DNA of 64,000 bases from CAVVJA01 sp963801715 (GCA_963801715.1 CAWDGB010000009.1:178628-242627), one strand, 5' to 3'; shown: positions 1 to 9,621, numbered from the stretch's first letter. Made by a program: numbers and translations. The notes: a model not told the origin generated them from the letters alone.

Positions 1-466
1 CCTCGGCCACGAAGGCGTCGCTGACGTACCGGGCGAGACCCGGCTCGATTGTCTCGTAGTGCGCAGTGAACCGTTCGTCGGTGACGTACATCTCGCCCAG
101 GCTTCGGTGCATGGCCGGCGGGCAGTCATAGAACCAGCGGGCGATGTGCTGCCGGTGCTCCCGAGCCGTCTCGATCGCCGCTGCACCGTGGGCCGGAACA
201 CCGGAGCGCAGCAACTCGGCGAATCGCTGCTCGATGCGGTTGGCCTCGGCCTTGATCCGCAGCCAGTCCTCCTTCGCATAGGTGGACGTACGTCGATCGG
301 ACTGCGACCACGCGTCGGCCTCCCCCCACCGCTGCTCGGCCTCGGCGGTCCACTCCGCGCCGCGGTAGTCGGCGCCGAACACTTCGAACTGCTCCTCGGG
401 GTTCAGCGACATACCCATTTTCTGTGCCTCCATCTCGTGCTCAATCGCGTCCACCAGCGAGCCCAT
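1..466 (-). CDS. TipAS-like antibiotic-binding domain protein without HTH (partial, runs off left edge)
   Basis: The minus strand is open from ATG 466 to the window edge (155 codons). It reads as the end of the TipAL coiled coil (around residues 1-20, ending EAQKMGM) followed by a TipAS ligand-binding domain with EEQFEVFG, a WGEADAW stretch, YAKEDWLRIKAEA and the family signature HIARWFYDCPPAMH. In TipAL regulators this domain follows an N-terminal MerR helix-turn-helix of about 100 residues. Here a TAG stop lies in frame 25-27 bases upstream and a MerR-type operator sits just beyond it, so no DNA-binding domain is encoded. The best Shine-Dalgarno (GGAGGAG, about 484-490) points to ATG 477, which is one base out of frame. 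A single-base indel near 467-470 would restore an HTH-less protein starting there. It may bind thiopeptides or other hydrophobic drugs, as TipAS does. The C-terminus is missing from the window. Confidence 0.8.
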   Translation of the reverse strand, partial: MGSLVDAIEHEMEAQKMGMSLNPEEQFEVFGADYRGAEWTAEAEQRWGEADAWSQSDRRTSTYAKEDWLRIKAEANRIEQRFAELLRSGVPAHGAAAIETAREHRQHIARWFYDCPPAMHRSLGEMYVTDERFTAHYETIEPGLARYVSDAFVAE

Positions 467-513
467 CCGCTCAGCATCTGCTCCTCCTCGCTAGGGTGTG
501 CACCACTCTGCGC

Positions 514-531
514 CCTCACGTTGCGTCAAGG
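514..531 (-). promoter_or_regulatory. MerR-family type operator/promoter upstream of the TipAS gene
   Basis: Read on the minus strand the sequence is CCTTGACGCAACGTGAGG, an imperfect dyad with a TTGACC/TTGACG -35-like element at its upstream edge. This matches the style of MerR/TipAL/SoxR operators, which lie in an over-long promoter spacer. It ends about 48 bases before ATG 466. Assigning it to TipA-type regulation is inference from position and symmetry. Confidence 0.5.
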
Positions 532-609
532 TCAAGCGATGTCCGCGATGCGCTCCGACCGCCGATACGCCGACCGGCGGGCGGGGCTTTCGCCATGTCG
601 ATGGCGCTG

Positions 610-625
610 GTTACACAGGCGAAAC
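610..625 (+). promoter_or_regulatory. GlnR-type nitrogen control box before amt
   Basis: GTTAC-acaggc-GAAAC is an exact match to the a-site/b-site half of the actinobacterial GlnR box (GTNAC-N6-GAAAC). It lies 91 bases before the amt start. The downstream half is poor: only GTTAAC is seen about 11 bases further. GlnR control of amt-glnK-glnD is well established in actinomycetes, so this is the likely nitrogen-limitation switch for the operon. Confidence 0.7.
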
Positions 626-715
626 ACCATGGGCCCATTGCGTTAACAGGCACCCCGCAACCTGTCGGCAGCGCGCTCTCCGGCGCGTTGAGACCTGACC
701 CAAGGGGGACCCCCT

Positions 716-2104
716 GTGTCACAACTAGCGTTGGCGGCGACGCAGTACGTGCCGTTCGATTCGAAGAAGAGTCTGAACTCCGGAGACACCGCGTGGGTAC
801 TGGCTTCGGCCGCTCTCGTGTTGTTGATGACCCCGGGGCTGGCCTTCTTCTACGGCGGCATGGTGCGCGCCAAACAAATGCTCGGCATGCTGATCCAGAA
901 CTTCGCGGCTATCGCGGTCGTGAGCCTCACCTGGATCCTCATCGGCTTCTCCCTAGCTTTCGGCGGGGAGGGCAAGTTCCTCGGCGACCTGCACTTCTTT
1001 GGCATGCAGAACGTCAACGACGTCGTCCCCGCGCTGGGTACCGCGCAGACGATCCCGACTCTCGCGTTCGTCGCTTTCCAAGTGACGTTCGCGATCATCA
1101 CCCCAGCCTTGATCACCGGCGCGGCGGCCGACCGTTGGAAATTCGGCGCGTTCGTGGCCTTCGTCGCGGTGTGGTCGATCGTTATCTATGCCCCGGTCGC
1201 GCACTGGGTGTTCGACGGCTATGGCTGGCTCAACCAATCCCTGCAACCGGCCGGCAAGTTCTTCGCCGAAGACTTCGCCGGAGGAACCGTTGTCCATATC
1301 AATGCGGGTGCCGCGGGTCTCGCAATGGCGCTCGTGCTGGGCAAGCGCCGGGGCTGGCCGCGGGAGAAGATGCGGGGCAACAACATCCCATTCGTCATGC
1401 TCGGCGCCGGCCTGCTGTGGTTCGGCTGGTTCGGATTCAACGCCGGATCGGCACTGACAGCCGGCGACCTTGCGTCCTACGCCTGGGTCAACACCAACAC
1501 GGCGACAGCGACGGCGTTGCTGGCCTGGATCATCGTGGAGAAGCTGCGCTACGGGAAGTCCACGGCTCTCGGCGCCGCGTCTGGCGCTGTCGCCGGGCTG
1601 GTCGCGATCACCCCCTGCGCCGGCTTCGTCAGCCCGATCGGGTCAATCTTCATCGGTCTGCTCGCCGGAAGCATCTGTGCGTTTGCGATCAACCTGAAGA
1701 ACAAGTTCGGCTATGACGACTCGCTCGACGTCGTCGGGGTGCACCTCGTCGGCGGCTGGATCGGCACGCTGTGCATCGGCTTCTTCAGCACCACCGGCAC
1801 CAACTCGCTCGCGAACGACGGCATCCTGTACGGCGGCGGGGGCAAGTACGGCGGATGGAACCTACTGCTGCACCAGTTCATGGCCGCCGGAGCGGTGACG
1901 ATCTTCTCCTTCGCCGGTACCTTCGTCATCGCCAAGGTGATCGGGCTGTTCTTCAAGACTCGGGTCAGCGAGGACGAGGAACTGTTGGGTCTCGACCTCG
2001 CGATCCACGGTGAGTCGGCATACGACTTCGGCCCGATCGGTGGGGTCGGTGCGGGTGACTACGTGCCCGCGCCGGCGGGAAGTAAAGAGAGGGTGGATGC
2101 ATGA
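716..2104 (+). CDS. amt: ammonium transporter Amt
   Basis: This is a 462-residue polytopic membrane protein of the Amt/Mep/Rh family, which moves ammonium/ammonia across the cytoplasmic membrane. The first third has the Amt signature (ALVLLMTPGLAFFYGGMVRAK, here split by the rule on length: TPGLAFFYGG is the core). The two pore histidines of the family appear in VVHINAG (about residue 197) and GVHLVGGW (about 344). Start GTG 716 is preceded by AAGGGGGA. The stop overlaps the glnK start (ATGA at 2101), so the two are translationally coupled, the usual arrangement in which GlnK plugs Amt when nitrogen is sufficient. A GlnR box lies 91 bases upstream. The length and motifs are normal. Confidence 0.97.
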   Translation: MSQLALAATQYVPFDSKKSLNSGDTAWVLASAALVLLMTPGLAFFYGGMVRAKQMLGMLIQNFAAIAVVSLTWILIGFSLAFGGEGKFLGDLHFFGMQNVNDVVPALGTAQTIPTLAFVAFQVTFAIITPALITGAAADRWKFGAFVAFVAVWSIVIYAPVAHWVFDGYGWLNQSLQPAGKFFAEDFAGGTVVHINAGAAGLAMALVLGKRRGWPREKMRGNNIPFVMLGAGLLWFGWFGFNAGSALTAGDLASYAWVNTNTATATALLAWIIVEKLRYGKSTALGAASGAVAGLVAITPCAGFVSPIGSIFIGLLAGSICAFAINLKNKFGYDDSLDVVGVHLVGGWIGTLCIGFFSTTGTNSLANDGILYGGGGKYGGWNLLLHQFMAAGAVTIFSFAGTFVIAKVIGLFFKTRVSEDEELLGLDLAIHGESAYDFGPIGGVGAGDYVPAPAGSKERVDA

Positions 2105-2439
2105 AGCTCATCACCGCGGTCATCAAGCCGTTCAAGCTCGATGACGTGAAGGCCGCCCTCGAAGTGCTCGGCGTGCAGGGGCTCACCGTGAGCGAGGTGC
2201 AGGGCTTCGGGCGCCAGCGCGGCCACGTCGAGGTGTATCGGGGCGCCGAGTACACCGTCGACCTCGTGCCGAAGGTGCGGGTCGAAGTGCTGGTCGACGT
2301 CGTGGATGCGGACAAGGTCGTCGATGCCGTGCTCGAGGCAGCGCGAACGGGCAAGATCGGCGACGGTAAGGTGTGGGTCACCGACATCGACACCGTGATC
2401 CGGGTAAGGACAGGTGAGCGGGACGCCGACGCGCTCTGA
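2101..2439 (+). CDS. glnK: nitrogen regulatory protein P-II (GlnK/GlnB)
   Basis: This is a 112-residue PII signal protein. It begins MKLITAVIKPFKLDDVK, and its T-loop contains EYTVDLVPK with Tyr51, the residue adenylylated or uridylylated by GlnD in this family. The C-terminal PII signature (around residues 83-96, TGKIGDGKVWV) is intact. It senses 2-oxoglutarate and ATP/ADP and binds Amt. The start overlaps the amt stop by four bases and the last 26 bases overlap the glnD reading frame, so the three genes form one operon. The sequence cannot separate GlnB from GlnK; the amt linkage favours GlnK. Confidence 0.96.
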   Translation: MKLITAVIKPFKLDDVKAALEVLGVQGLTVSEVQGFGRQRGHVEVYRGAEYTVDLVPKVRVEVLVDVVDADKVVDAVLEAARTGKIGDGKVWVTDIDTVIRVRTGERDADAL

Positions 2440-4762
2440 CCGACCGCGCGCGGTTGCGGCGGACGGTTTAGGCACAGTCCGGGCTGGCGTGTTACGCCAG
2501 CCCGGACTTGTCGGTGAGCGCCTGCGCGGAGCGCTGTCTGATGCCTACGACGCCTGGCTGCAAGGGCTGAACGCCAGCCACCTGCTGGGTGCCGGCACAG
2601 CGCTGGTCGCTGTCGGCGGTTTGGGCCGCCGCGAAGCCGCCCCCTACTCGGATGTCGACCTGCTGCTCGTGCACACCGGAAAGGCCGAGCAGGTCAAGGA
2701 CGTCGCCGACGCTCTCTGGTATCCAATCTGGGACAGCAAGGTCCGGCTCGATCACGCGGTGCGCACGCCGGACCAGGCGCTGCGCGTTGCGCAGGACGAT
2801 GTGAAGGCGCTGCTCAGCCTCCTTGCCGTCCGACATGTCACGGGGGATGCGGGCGTGTCCGGGCCGTTGCGGGAGCGGCTCCTCGATCTGTGGCGGGCCA
2901 CCGCGCCCAAACGGGTTCCCGAGCTACGCGAGATCTGTCTCGCCCGCTGGCGGATCGCCGGCGATGCGGCGTTCCTGCTCGAGCCCAACCTGAAGGACGC
3001 GCGGGGCGGCCTCCGGGACGCACAGATCCTGCACGCGCTCGCTATCGCCCAGCTCGTGGACTATCCGCAAGCGGTGCGGGAGGCGTACGGCACGTTGCTT
3101 GACATCCGCGGCGAGCTGCATCGACGGCTCAAGCGAGACGAGGACGTGCTTCGGCAGCAGGAGCAGCCGGAGCTGGCGCGGACCTTCGGCGTGTCCAACG
3201 CCGACGCGTTACTCCGCCGGGCCAACGAAGCCGCACGCACGGTCGGGCTCGCGCTGGACATCGCCTGGCGCCGGGTCGAGATCCGCCGCCGGCCCCAGCG
3301 CGCACTGTCGTCACGCCGGCTATTGCCGGGAAGATTCGGCGCGGCTGCGGCCGATCGCACACCGCTCGCCAAGGACGTCGTCGCCCAAGACGGCGAGGTG
3401 GTACTCGCCCTGGCCGCAGACCCGTGGGCCGACCCGGTGCTGGTGATCCGCGCCGCGCGGGCGGCTGCGGACAACGACCTGCCGCTGTCCCCGTTCGCGC
3501 TGGAACGGTTGGCCACGGAGAGCTCCTCGCTCCCCCAGCCGTGGCCGGCCGAGGCGCTGGACGATTTCGTGGCGTTGCTCGGCACCGGGCGCCGGGCGGT
3601 GCCGGTCCTCGAATCCTTCGACCAGGCTGGGCTACTCGTTCGGCTGGTGCCGGAATGGAACGCCGTCCGCTTCGCCGCCCAGCACAACCCGGTGCATCGC
3701 TGGACCGTCGACCGGCACCTGCTGGAAACGGCTGCCCAAGCCGCCGATCTGGTCCGCCAAGTGTCGCGACCGGACCTGCTGCTCATCGGCGCCCTGCTGC
3801 ACGACATCGGCAAGGGATACCCCGGCGCCGACCACTCGGTGACCGGCGCCGTCATGACGGAGAAGATCGCGAACCGCATGGGTCTGTCGTACGGAGACGC
3901 CGCGACCGTGACGGCGCTCGTGCGTCATCATCTGTTGCTCCCCAACACGGCAACCGGCCGTGATCTGGCCGATCCGATGACCATCACGACGGTGGCCGAT
4001 TCAGTCGGCGGGTCGGTCGAGCTGCTCGAGTTGTTGCAGGCCCTTGCGATTGCCGACGCCCTGGCGACCGGGCCCGCGGTCTGGAGTGACTGGAAGGCCG
4101 GCCTGGTCGATGACCTCGTACGCCGCACTCGCGCCGTCCTCGGTGGCGCCCCGCTGCCCGCCGCGCCGGCGCTGGACGATCGCGGACGTCGCCTGGCCGA
4201 GGCGGGCGCGCTCGCCGTGGAGATGGTGGGCGACGAGGTCCTGGTGGCCGCGCCGGACTCGCCGGGTGTCCTGTCCCGCACCGCGGGCGTGCTCGCCCTG
4301 CACTCGCTGGATGTGCGCTCGGCATCGATCCACACCCACGCCGGGATGGCTGTCAATTCGTTCGTGGTCGAGGCCAGGTTCGGGACGGCTCCGGGCGTCG
4401 CGATCCTGCGTAATGACCTGATCCGGTCGCTCGAGTGGTCCCTCCCGCTCGCCGAGCGGCTGGCGGCCAAGGAGCGGGCCTATGCCCGCGGCGACACGGC
4501 CGGCCGTCAGCCCCCTACGGTCCGCTGGCTGGACGATGCGGCCACGGATGCGACCGTGCTCGAACTCCGGACTGACGACGCCATCGGTCTGCTGTATCGG
4601 GTTACGGCCGTTCTCGAGCGCTGCGGGGTGGACATCCGCTCGGCCCGCGTCTCGTCTCTCGGCGGCTCCGTCGTCGACGCGTTCTACGTGACTGCGGCGG
4701 ATGGCCGCCGGGTGCCCGTCGCCTCCCGCAAACACATCGAGGCGGCGCTCCAGCAGATCTAG
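2414..4762 (+). CDS. glnD: [protein-PII] nucleotidyltransferase GlnD
   Basis: This 782-residue bifunctional enzyme modifies PII according to nitrogen status (adenylylation in studied actinobacteria, uridylylation in proteobacteria). Domain order is: nucleotidyltransferase with GGLGRREAAPYSDVDLLLV around residues 64-85 (G-G...D-x-D catalytic motif); GlnD-specific helical region; HD hydrolase domain with LLHDIGKG near residue 460 and a later HH pair (VRHHLLLP); and two ACT domains near residues 610-690 and 715-782 that sense glutamine. Start GTG 2414 lies inside glnK, giving translational coupling. No lesions are visible. Confidence 0.95.
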   Translation: MSGTPTRSDRPRAVAADGLGTVRAGVLRQPGLVGERLRGALSDAYDAWLQGLNASHLLGAGTALVAVGGLGRREAAPYSDVDLLLVHTGKAEQVKDVADALWYPIWDSKVRLDHAVRTPDQALRVAQDDVKALLSLLAVRHVTGDAGVSGPLRERLLDLWRATAPKRVPELREICLARWRIAGDAAFLLEPNLKDARGGLRDAQILHALAIAQLVDYPQAVREAYGTLLDIRGELHRRLKRDEDVLRQQEQPELARTFGVSNADALLRRANEAARTVGLALDIAWRRVEIRRRPQRALSSRRLLPGRFGAAAADRTPLAKDVVAQDGEVVLALAADPWADPVLVIRAARAAADNDLPLSPFALERLATESSSLPQPWPAEALDDFVALLGTGRRAVPVLESFDQAGLLVRLVPEWNAVRFAAQHNPVHRWTVDRHLLETAAQAADLVRQVSRPDLLLIGALLHDIGKGYPGADHSVTGAVMTEKIANRMGLSYGDAATVTALVRHHLLLPNTATGRDLADPMTITTVADSVGGSVELLELLQALAIADALATGPAVWSDWKAGLVDDLVRRTRAVLGGAPLPAAPALDDRGRRLAEAGALAVEMVGDEVLVAAPDSPGVLSRTAGVLALHSLDVRSASIHTHAGMAVNSFVVEARFGTAPGVAILRNDLIRSLEWSLPLAERLAAKERAYARGDTAGRQPPTVRWLDDAATDATVLELRTDDAIGLLYRVTAVLERCGVDIRSARVSSLGGSVVDAFYVTAADGRRVPVASRKHIEAALQQI

Positions 4763-4833
4763 CGTCTTTGCCGCGCGGGTCGACGCATTATGTCTCAAGC
4801 TCGAGTCGAACTTCCGTCTTGTCCCGCGTCTCC

Positions 4834-4883
4834 GTGGTACCAGTGGGACAGGTGAGCACCACGGGAATGCTCACCCGTACCAC
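4834..4883 (+). promoter_or_regulatory. nested inverted repeat in the glnD-gltB gap
   Basis: The 314-base gap 4763-5076 holds no gene. It contains a perfect 8-bp inverted repeat, GGTGAGCA (4851-4858) and TGCTCACC (4868-4875). An outer 7-bp pair encloses it, GTGGTAC (4834-4840) and GTACCAC (4877-4883), with an asymmetric 10-base bulge. No T-run follows, so it is not a standard intrinsic terminator. It could be an operator or leader structure for gltB, or a Rho-type transcript end for glnD. Confidence 0.5.
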
Positions 4884-5076
4884 CGATGCGCGCGAGCCGC
4901 CGGCAGCGTCTGCGTCGTCGGCGTAGTGCGCAGGGTGAGTACAGGCCGGTGTCGATTGGCCGGTAATGTGAAGGTGGTCTCGCGGGCCAACGACGTCCGG
5001 CGGGGTCTCCGCCGCATCAGTCACAGCCGATTGCGCTGCCGGCAGCTTGCTCCGCTCCAGCTACCGAGAGGTGCCC

Positions 5077-8000
5077 GTGGAATTCTCCGCTGTGCCGTCT
5101 GCGAGAGGGCTCTACGACCCCCGCTACGAGTCCGACTCGTGCGGCGTGGCGTTCGTCGCTGATCTGCAGGGCCGGGCCAGCCACACGATCGTCGCGCACG
5201 CGCTCGCCGCCCTGCACAATCTCGATCACCGGGGTGCAGCCGGCGCCGAGCCGTCGTCGGGAGACGGTGCTGGCATCACCGTGCAGGTCCCAGATGCGTT
5301 CCTTCGCGACGTCAGCGGCTTGCAGTTGCCGCCCGTCGGCGCCTACGCCACCGGCATCGCCTTCTTGCCCGTCGATTCCCGGGCGGCGGCTGACGCAGTC
5401 GCTCTCGTCGAACAGGTCGCCGACGAGGAAGGACTGGTCGTCCTGGGCTGGCGGGACGTCCCCACCGACCCCGCCGGAGTAGGGCCGACGGCACGGCGGG
5501 TGATGCCTGCATTCCGGCAACTGTTCGTACGAGGCGCCGCCAACGAATCCGGCCTGGAATTGGAGCGCCGCGCTTTTTGCCTGCGCAAAGTGGCTGAGCG
5601 ACGGGCTCGAGACCGCAACATTGGGTTGTATTTCCCGTCCTTTTCTGCGCGCACCTTTGTCTACAAAGGGATGCTCACCGCGGATCAGCTGGCGACATTC
5701 TTCCCGGATCTCACCGACGAGCGATTCAGCAGCGCTATCGGGATGGTGCATAGTCGATTTTCGACAAACACTTTCCCGTCCTGGCCTCTCGCGCATCCGT
5801 TCCGCTATGTCGCCCACAACGGGGAAATCAATACGATACGCGGTAACCGGAACTGGATGCAGACGCGAGAGGCCTTGCTCAAATCTGACCTCATTCCCGG
5901 TGACCTGACTCGGTTGTTCCCCATCTGCACGCCAGAGGCAAGCGACTCAGCGTCCTTCGACGAGGTGCTCGAGCTGCTCCATTTGGGCGGCCGCAGCCTG
6001 CCACACGCTGTGCTGATGATGATTCCGGAAGCCTGGGAAAATGCGACCCGAATGGACCCGGCGCGGCGAGATTTCTACGCGTTCCACGCTGCGCTCATGG
6101 AGCCATGGGATGGTCCGGCGTGCGTCAACTTCACTGATGGCACCGTCATCGGCGCGGTTCTCGATCGCAACGGTCTCCGACCCGGACGGTGGTGGCAGAC
6201 CGCCGACGGGCTGGTCGTCCTCGGTAGCGAGTCCGGTGTGCTCGACATCGACCCAGCGCGCGTCGTGGCGAAGGGCCGGCTCCAGCCCGGGCGGATGTTC
6301 CTCGTCGACACCGCGCGCGGGCACATCGTGCATGACGACGAGATCAAGTCGGAGCTGGCCGCGGCGAAGCAGTACGGCGAATGGCTGTACTCCGGGCTGC
6401 TCCAGTTGGCTGCCCTCCCGGACCGCGAGCACATGGTGTACCCGCACGAATCCGTCACCAGGCGGCAGCAGATATTTGGATACACCGAGGAAGAGCTGCG
6501 CGTTCTCATCGCACCCATGGCGAAGAGCGGTGTCGAGCCGATCGGATCAATGGGCACCGACACCCCGCTGGCGGGGCTGTCGAAACGTCCCCGCTTGCTG
6601 TTCGACTACTTCAGCGAGCTGTTCGCGCAGGTGACGAATCCGCCGCTCGACGCGATTCGCGAGGAGATGGTGACCTCTCTCGCCGGCACGATCGGGCCGG
6701 AGCAGAACCTACTCAATCCAGGACCGGCGTCTTGTCGACACATAGTCGTTCCCCATCCGGTGATAGACAACGACGAGCTGGCGAAGATCTGGAACATCAA
6801 CGCCGACGGTGATCTGCCTGGCTTCGGCTGTGCGCTCATCGACGGGCGCTACCCGGTGCACGGTGGCGGTGAAGCCCTGGCCGGTGCGCTGGATCGGGTG
6901 CGCCGAGAAGCTTGCGACGCGATTAGCGCCGGCACCCGAATCCTGGTGCTGTCCGATCGCGGATGCGACGAGAATTATGCGCCGATCCCGTCACTGCTGC
7001 TGACGTCCGCGGTACATCACCACTTGGTCTCGACCGGGCAACGTACTCAGGCCGGGCTCGTCGTGGAGACCGGTGAGGTGCGCGAGGTGCACCACGTCGC
7101 ATTGCTGGTCGGCTATGGCGCCGCCGCGGTAAATCCGTACCTCGCGTTCGAGACCATCGACGACCTGGTCGCCCAGGGTGCGATATCCGGACTGAGCGCT
7201 GAACAGGCGATCGGGAACTACGTAAAAGCGCTGAGCAAGGGCGTGCTCAAGGTGATGTCGAAGATGGGCATCTCCACGATCGCGTCCTATATCGGCGCCC
7301 AGGTCTTCGAGTCGTTCGGTTTGGCCCAGGACGTGGTTGATGCTTACTTCGGAGGTACGCCGTCCCGGCTCGGCGGGGTTGGCCTCGACGTGCTCGCGAG
7401 CGAGGTCGCCGCCCGACATGCGCGGGCTTATCCGGTCGTGCCATCCGCGCTCGCCCATCGCCGGCTCGACGTCGGTGGTGAGTACCTGTGGCGCCGCGAG
7501 GGAGAGCTGCACCTGTTCAATCCGGAGACGGTGTTCCTGCTCCAGCACGCGACCCGGCAACGTCGATACGACGTGTTTCGCGAGTACACCGACACGGTGG
7601 AGCGGCTCAATCGCGAAGGTGGCACGCTGCGCGGGTTGTTCGCGTTGCGCGAAGGCGTTCGGCCGGCCGTCCCGCTGGACGAGGTGGAGCCGGTGTCCGA
7701 GATCGTGCGCCGGTTCGCGACCGGCGCCATGTCCTACGGCTCGATCTCGGCCGAGTCGCACGAGACGCTCGCGATCGCGATGAACCGGATAGGCGGCAAG
7801 TCGAATTGCGGCGAGGGAGGCGAGGACGCGCGGCGTTTCACCCCGGATCCGAACGGCGATCTGCGTAGATCCGCGGTCAAGCAGGTGGCATCGGGCCGGT
7901 TCGGCGTTACCAGTCATTATCTGGTCAACGCCGATGACATTCAGATCAAGGTTGCGCAGGGCGCCAAGCCGGGGGAGGGCGGTCAGCTGCCTGGTTTCAA

Positions 8001-9621
8001 GGTGTATCCCTGGATCGCCCGTACGCGGCATTCGACACCGGGCGTTGGGCTGATCTCCCCGCCGCCACACCACGACATCTATTCGATCGAAGATCTGAAG
8101 CAGCTCATCCACGACCTCAAGAACGCGAATCCGCGAGCCCGGGTACACGTCAAGCTCGTCGCCGAGACGGGGGTCGGGACCGTCGCGGCGGGCGTGTCGA
8201 AAGCGCACGCGGACGTCGTGCTCATCTCGGGGCATGACGGCGGGACCGGTGCCGCGCCGCTGACCTCGTTGAAACATGCTGGTCTGCCCTGGGAACTCGG
8301 CTTGGCTGAGACCCAGCAGACCCTGCTGCTCAACGGGCTTCGAGACCGCATCACTGTCCAGGTCGACGGCGCGATGAAGACCGGTCGCGATGTCGTCGTC
8401 GCCGCGTTGCTCGGTGCTGAGGAGTACGGCTTCGCGACCGCCCCGCTCATCGTGTCGGGGTGTGTGATGATGCGGGTTTGCCATCTCGATACCTGTCCGG
8501 TTGGCATCGCGACCCAGAACCCCGAGCTGCGACGTCGCTTCACCGGCACGCCGGAGTTCGTCGTCACCTTCTTCGAGTACATCGCCGAACAGGCGCGGGA
8601 GATACTCGCCTCACTCGGCTTCCGTTCTCTGGACGAGGCAATCGGGCACGTCGAGATGCTCGACACCGCGCAGGCAATCGCCCACTGGAAGTCCGACGGA
8701 CTGGATCTGACGCCAATCCTGCAGCCGCCACCAGTACCGGATGGCACGCCGCTGCGACGATATGTCGAGCAAGATCATAGTCTGGACGGTGCACTCGACA
8801 ACACGTTGATTCAGCTGTGTGAAGGCGCATTGCTGGACGGCCGGCCGGTTCGGCTCGAGCTGCCGGTGCGAAATGTGAATCGCACTGTCGGCACGATGCT
8901 GGGCTCGCTTGTCACAAGCCGCTTCGGTCCGAGTGGCCTGCCACCGGACACGATCGATATCACCTTTCGCGGCTCAGCCGGCCAATCGTTCGGCGCATTC
9001 CTGCCCGGCGGCATGACCATGCGACTGTTTGGCGACGCCAACGACTATGTCGGCAAGGGATTGTCCGGCGGCCGACTCGTCGTGCGTCCCGACGAGTCTG
9101 CGCTGTTCGCCGCCGAGCACAACGTCATCGGTGGCAACGTGATCGCCTACGGCGCGACCGGTGGGCAGATGTTTCTTCGGGGGGTTGTCGGCGAACGGTT
9201 CTGCGTTCGCAATTCGGGCGCCACCGTGGTCGCCGAGGGCGTTGGCGACCATGCTCTGGAGTACATGACCGGCGGCTATGCCGTGATCCTCGGCCCGACA
9301 GGGCGAAACCTCGGCGCGGGAATGTCGGGCGGCCTCGCGTTCGTCCTCGATCTCGACCGGGGCTTGGTAAACGGTGAGCTCGTCGACGTAGAAGGCGTCA
9401 CTGGCGAGCTAGCGGATGTGCTGCGCGAGATCATGTACGAGCACGCCAGCTGCACGGAGTCACCGGTCGCGGCAGCCTTGCTCAATGGCTGGCCGGACGC
9501 GCTGTCTCGGTTCTCATCCATTGTGCCGCGGGATTACCGGCGGGTCCTGGACGCTACCCGGCGGGCTCGAGCCGCAGGCGAGGATGTTGATCTCGCCGTG
9601 ATGGCCGCCGCGCGTGGCTGA
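5077..9621 (+). CDS. gltB: glutamate synthase large subunit (GOGAT alpha)
   Basis: This 1514-residue NADPH-type glutamate synthase alpha subunit transfers the glutamine amide to 2-oxoglutarate. The N-terminal class II amidotransferase domain has the nucleophile in DSCGVAF (Cys22; N-terminal residues are normally cleaved in the mature enzyme). The FMN/synthase domain follows, with GAKPGEGGQLPG and GHDGGTGAAPL. The 3Fe-4S cluster motif is CVMMRVCHLDTC (C-x5-C-x4-C). The C-terminal beta-helix runs from about residue 1240. I chose GTG 5077 because GAGAGG lies five bases upstream and the family begins close to LYDPR; GTG 5071 and TTG 5047 are also in frame. The beta subunit gltD is not adjacent; pyk follows 27 bases later. 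Confidence 0.96.
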   Translation: MEFSAVPSARGLYDPRYESDSCGVAFVADLQGRASHTIVAHALAALHNLDHRGAAGAEPSSGDGAGITVQVPDAFLRDVSGLQLPPVGAYATGIAFLPVDSRAAADAVALVEQVADEEGLVVLGWRDVPTDPAGVGPTARRVMPAFRQLFVRGAANESGLELERRAFCLRKVAERRARDRNIGLYFPSFSARTFVYKGMLTADQLATFFPDLTDERFSSAIGMVHSRFSTNTFPSWPLAHPFRYVAHNGEINTIRGNRNWMQTREALLKSDLIPGDLTRLFPICTPEASDSASFDEVLELLHLGGRSLPHAVLMMIPEAWENATRMDPARRDFYAFHAALMEPWDGPACVNFTDGTVIGAVLDRNGLRPGRWWQTADGLVVLGSESGVLDIDPARVVAKGRLQPGRMFLVDTARGHIVHDDEIKSELAAAKQYGEWLYSGLLQLAALPDREHMVYPHESVTRRQQIFGYTEEELRVLIAPMAKSGVEPIGSMGTDTPLAGLSKRPRLLFDYFSELFAQVTNPPLDAIREEMVTSLAGTIGPEQNLLNPGPASCRHIVVPHPVIDNDELAKIWNINADGDLPGFGCALIDGRYPVHGGGEALAGALDRVRREACDAISAGTRILVLSDRGCDENYAPIPSLLLTSAVHHHLVSTGQRTQAGLVVETGEVREVHHVALLVGYGAAAVNPYLAFETIDDLVAQGAISGLSAEQAIGNYVKALSKGVLKVMSKMGISTIASYIGAQVFESFGLAQDVVDAYFGGTPSRLGGVGLDVLASEVAARHARAYPVVPSALAHRRLDVGGEYLWRREGELHLFNPETVFLLQHATRQRRYDVFREYTDTVERLNREGGTLRGLFALREGVRPAVPLDEVEPVSEIVRRFATGAMSYGSISAESHETLAIAMNRIGGKSNCGEGGEDARRFTPDPNGDLRRSAVKQVASGRFGVTSHYLVNADDIQIKVAQGAKPGEGGQLPGFKVYPWIARTRHSTPGVGLISPPPHHDIYSIEDLKQLIHDLKNANPRARVHVKLVAETGVGTVAAGVSKAHADVVLISGHDGGTGAAPLTSLKHAGLPWELGLAETQQTLLLNGLRDRITVQVDGAMKTGRDVVVAALLGAEEYGFATAPLIVSGCVMMRVCHLDTCPVGIATQNPELRRRFTGTPEFVVTFFEYIAEQAREILASLGFRSLDEAIGHVEMLDTAQAIAHWKSDGLDLTPILQPPPVPDGTPLRRYVEQDHSLDGALDNTLIQLCEGALLDGRPVRLELPVRNVNRTVGTMLGSLVTSRFGPSGLPPDTIDITFRGSAGQSFGAFLPGGMTMRLFGDANDYVGKGLSGGRLVVRPDESALFAAEHNVIGGNVIAYGATGGQMFLRGVVGERFCVRNSGATVVAEGVGDHALEYMTGGYAVILGPTGRNLGAGMSGGLAFVLDLDRGLVNGELVDVEGVTGELADVLREIMYEHASCTESPVAAALLNGWPDALSRFSSIVPRDYRRVLDATRRARAAGEDVDLAVMAAARG

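Noticed and set aside
424..1716. 430-codon plus-strand frame overlapping amt
   Set aside because: It is a second frame of the amt gene; the real Amt frame has all family motifs and a good start.
6991..8484. 497-codon minus-strand frame
   Set aside because: Antisense to the conserved synthase and Fe-S region of gltB; chance open frame at high GC.
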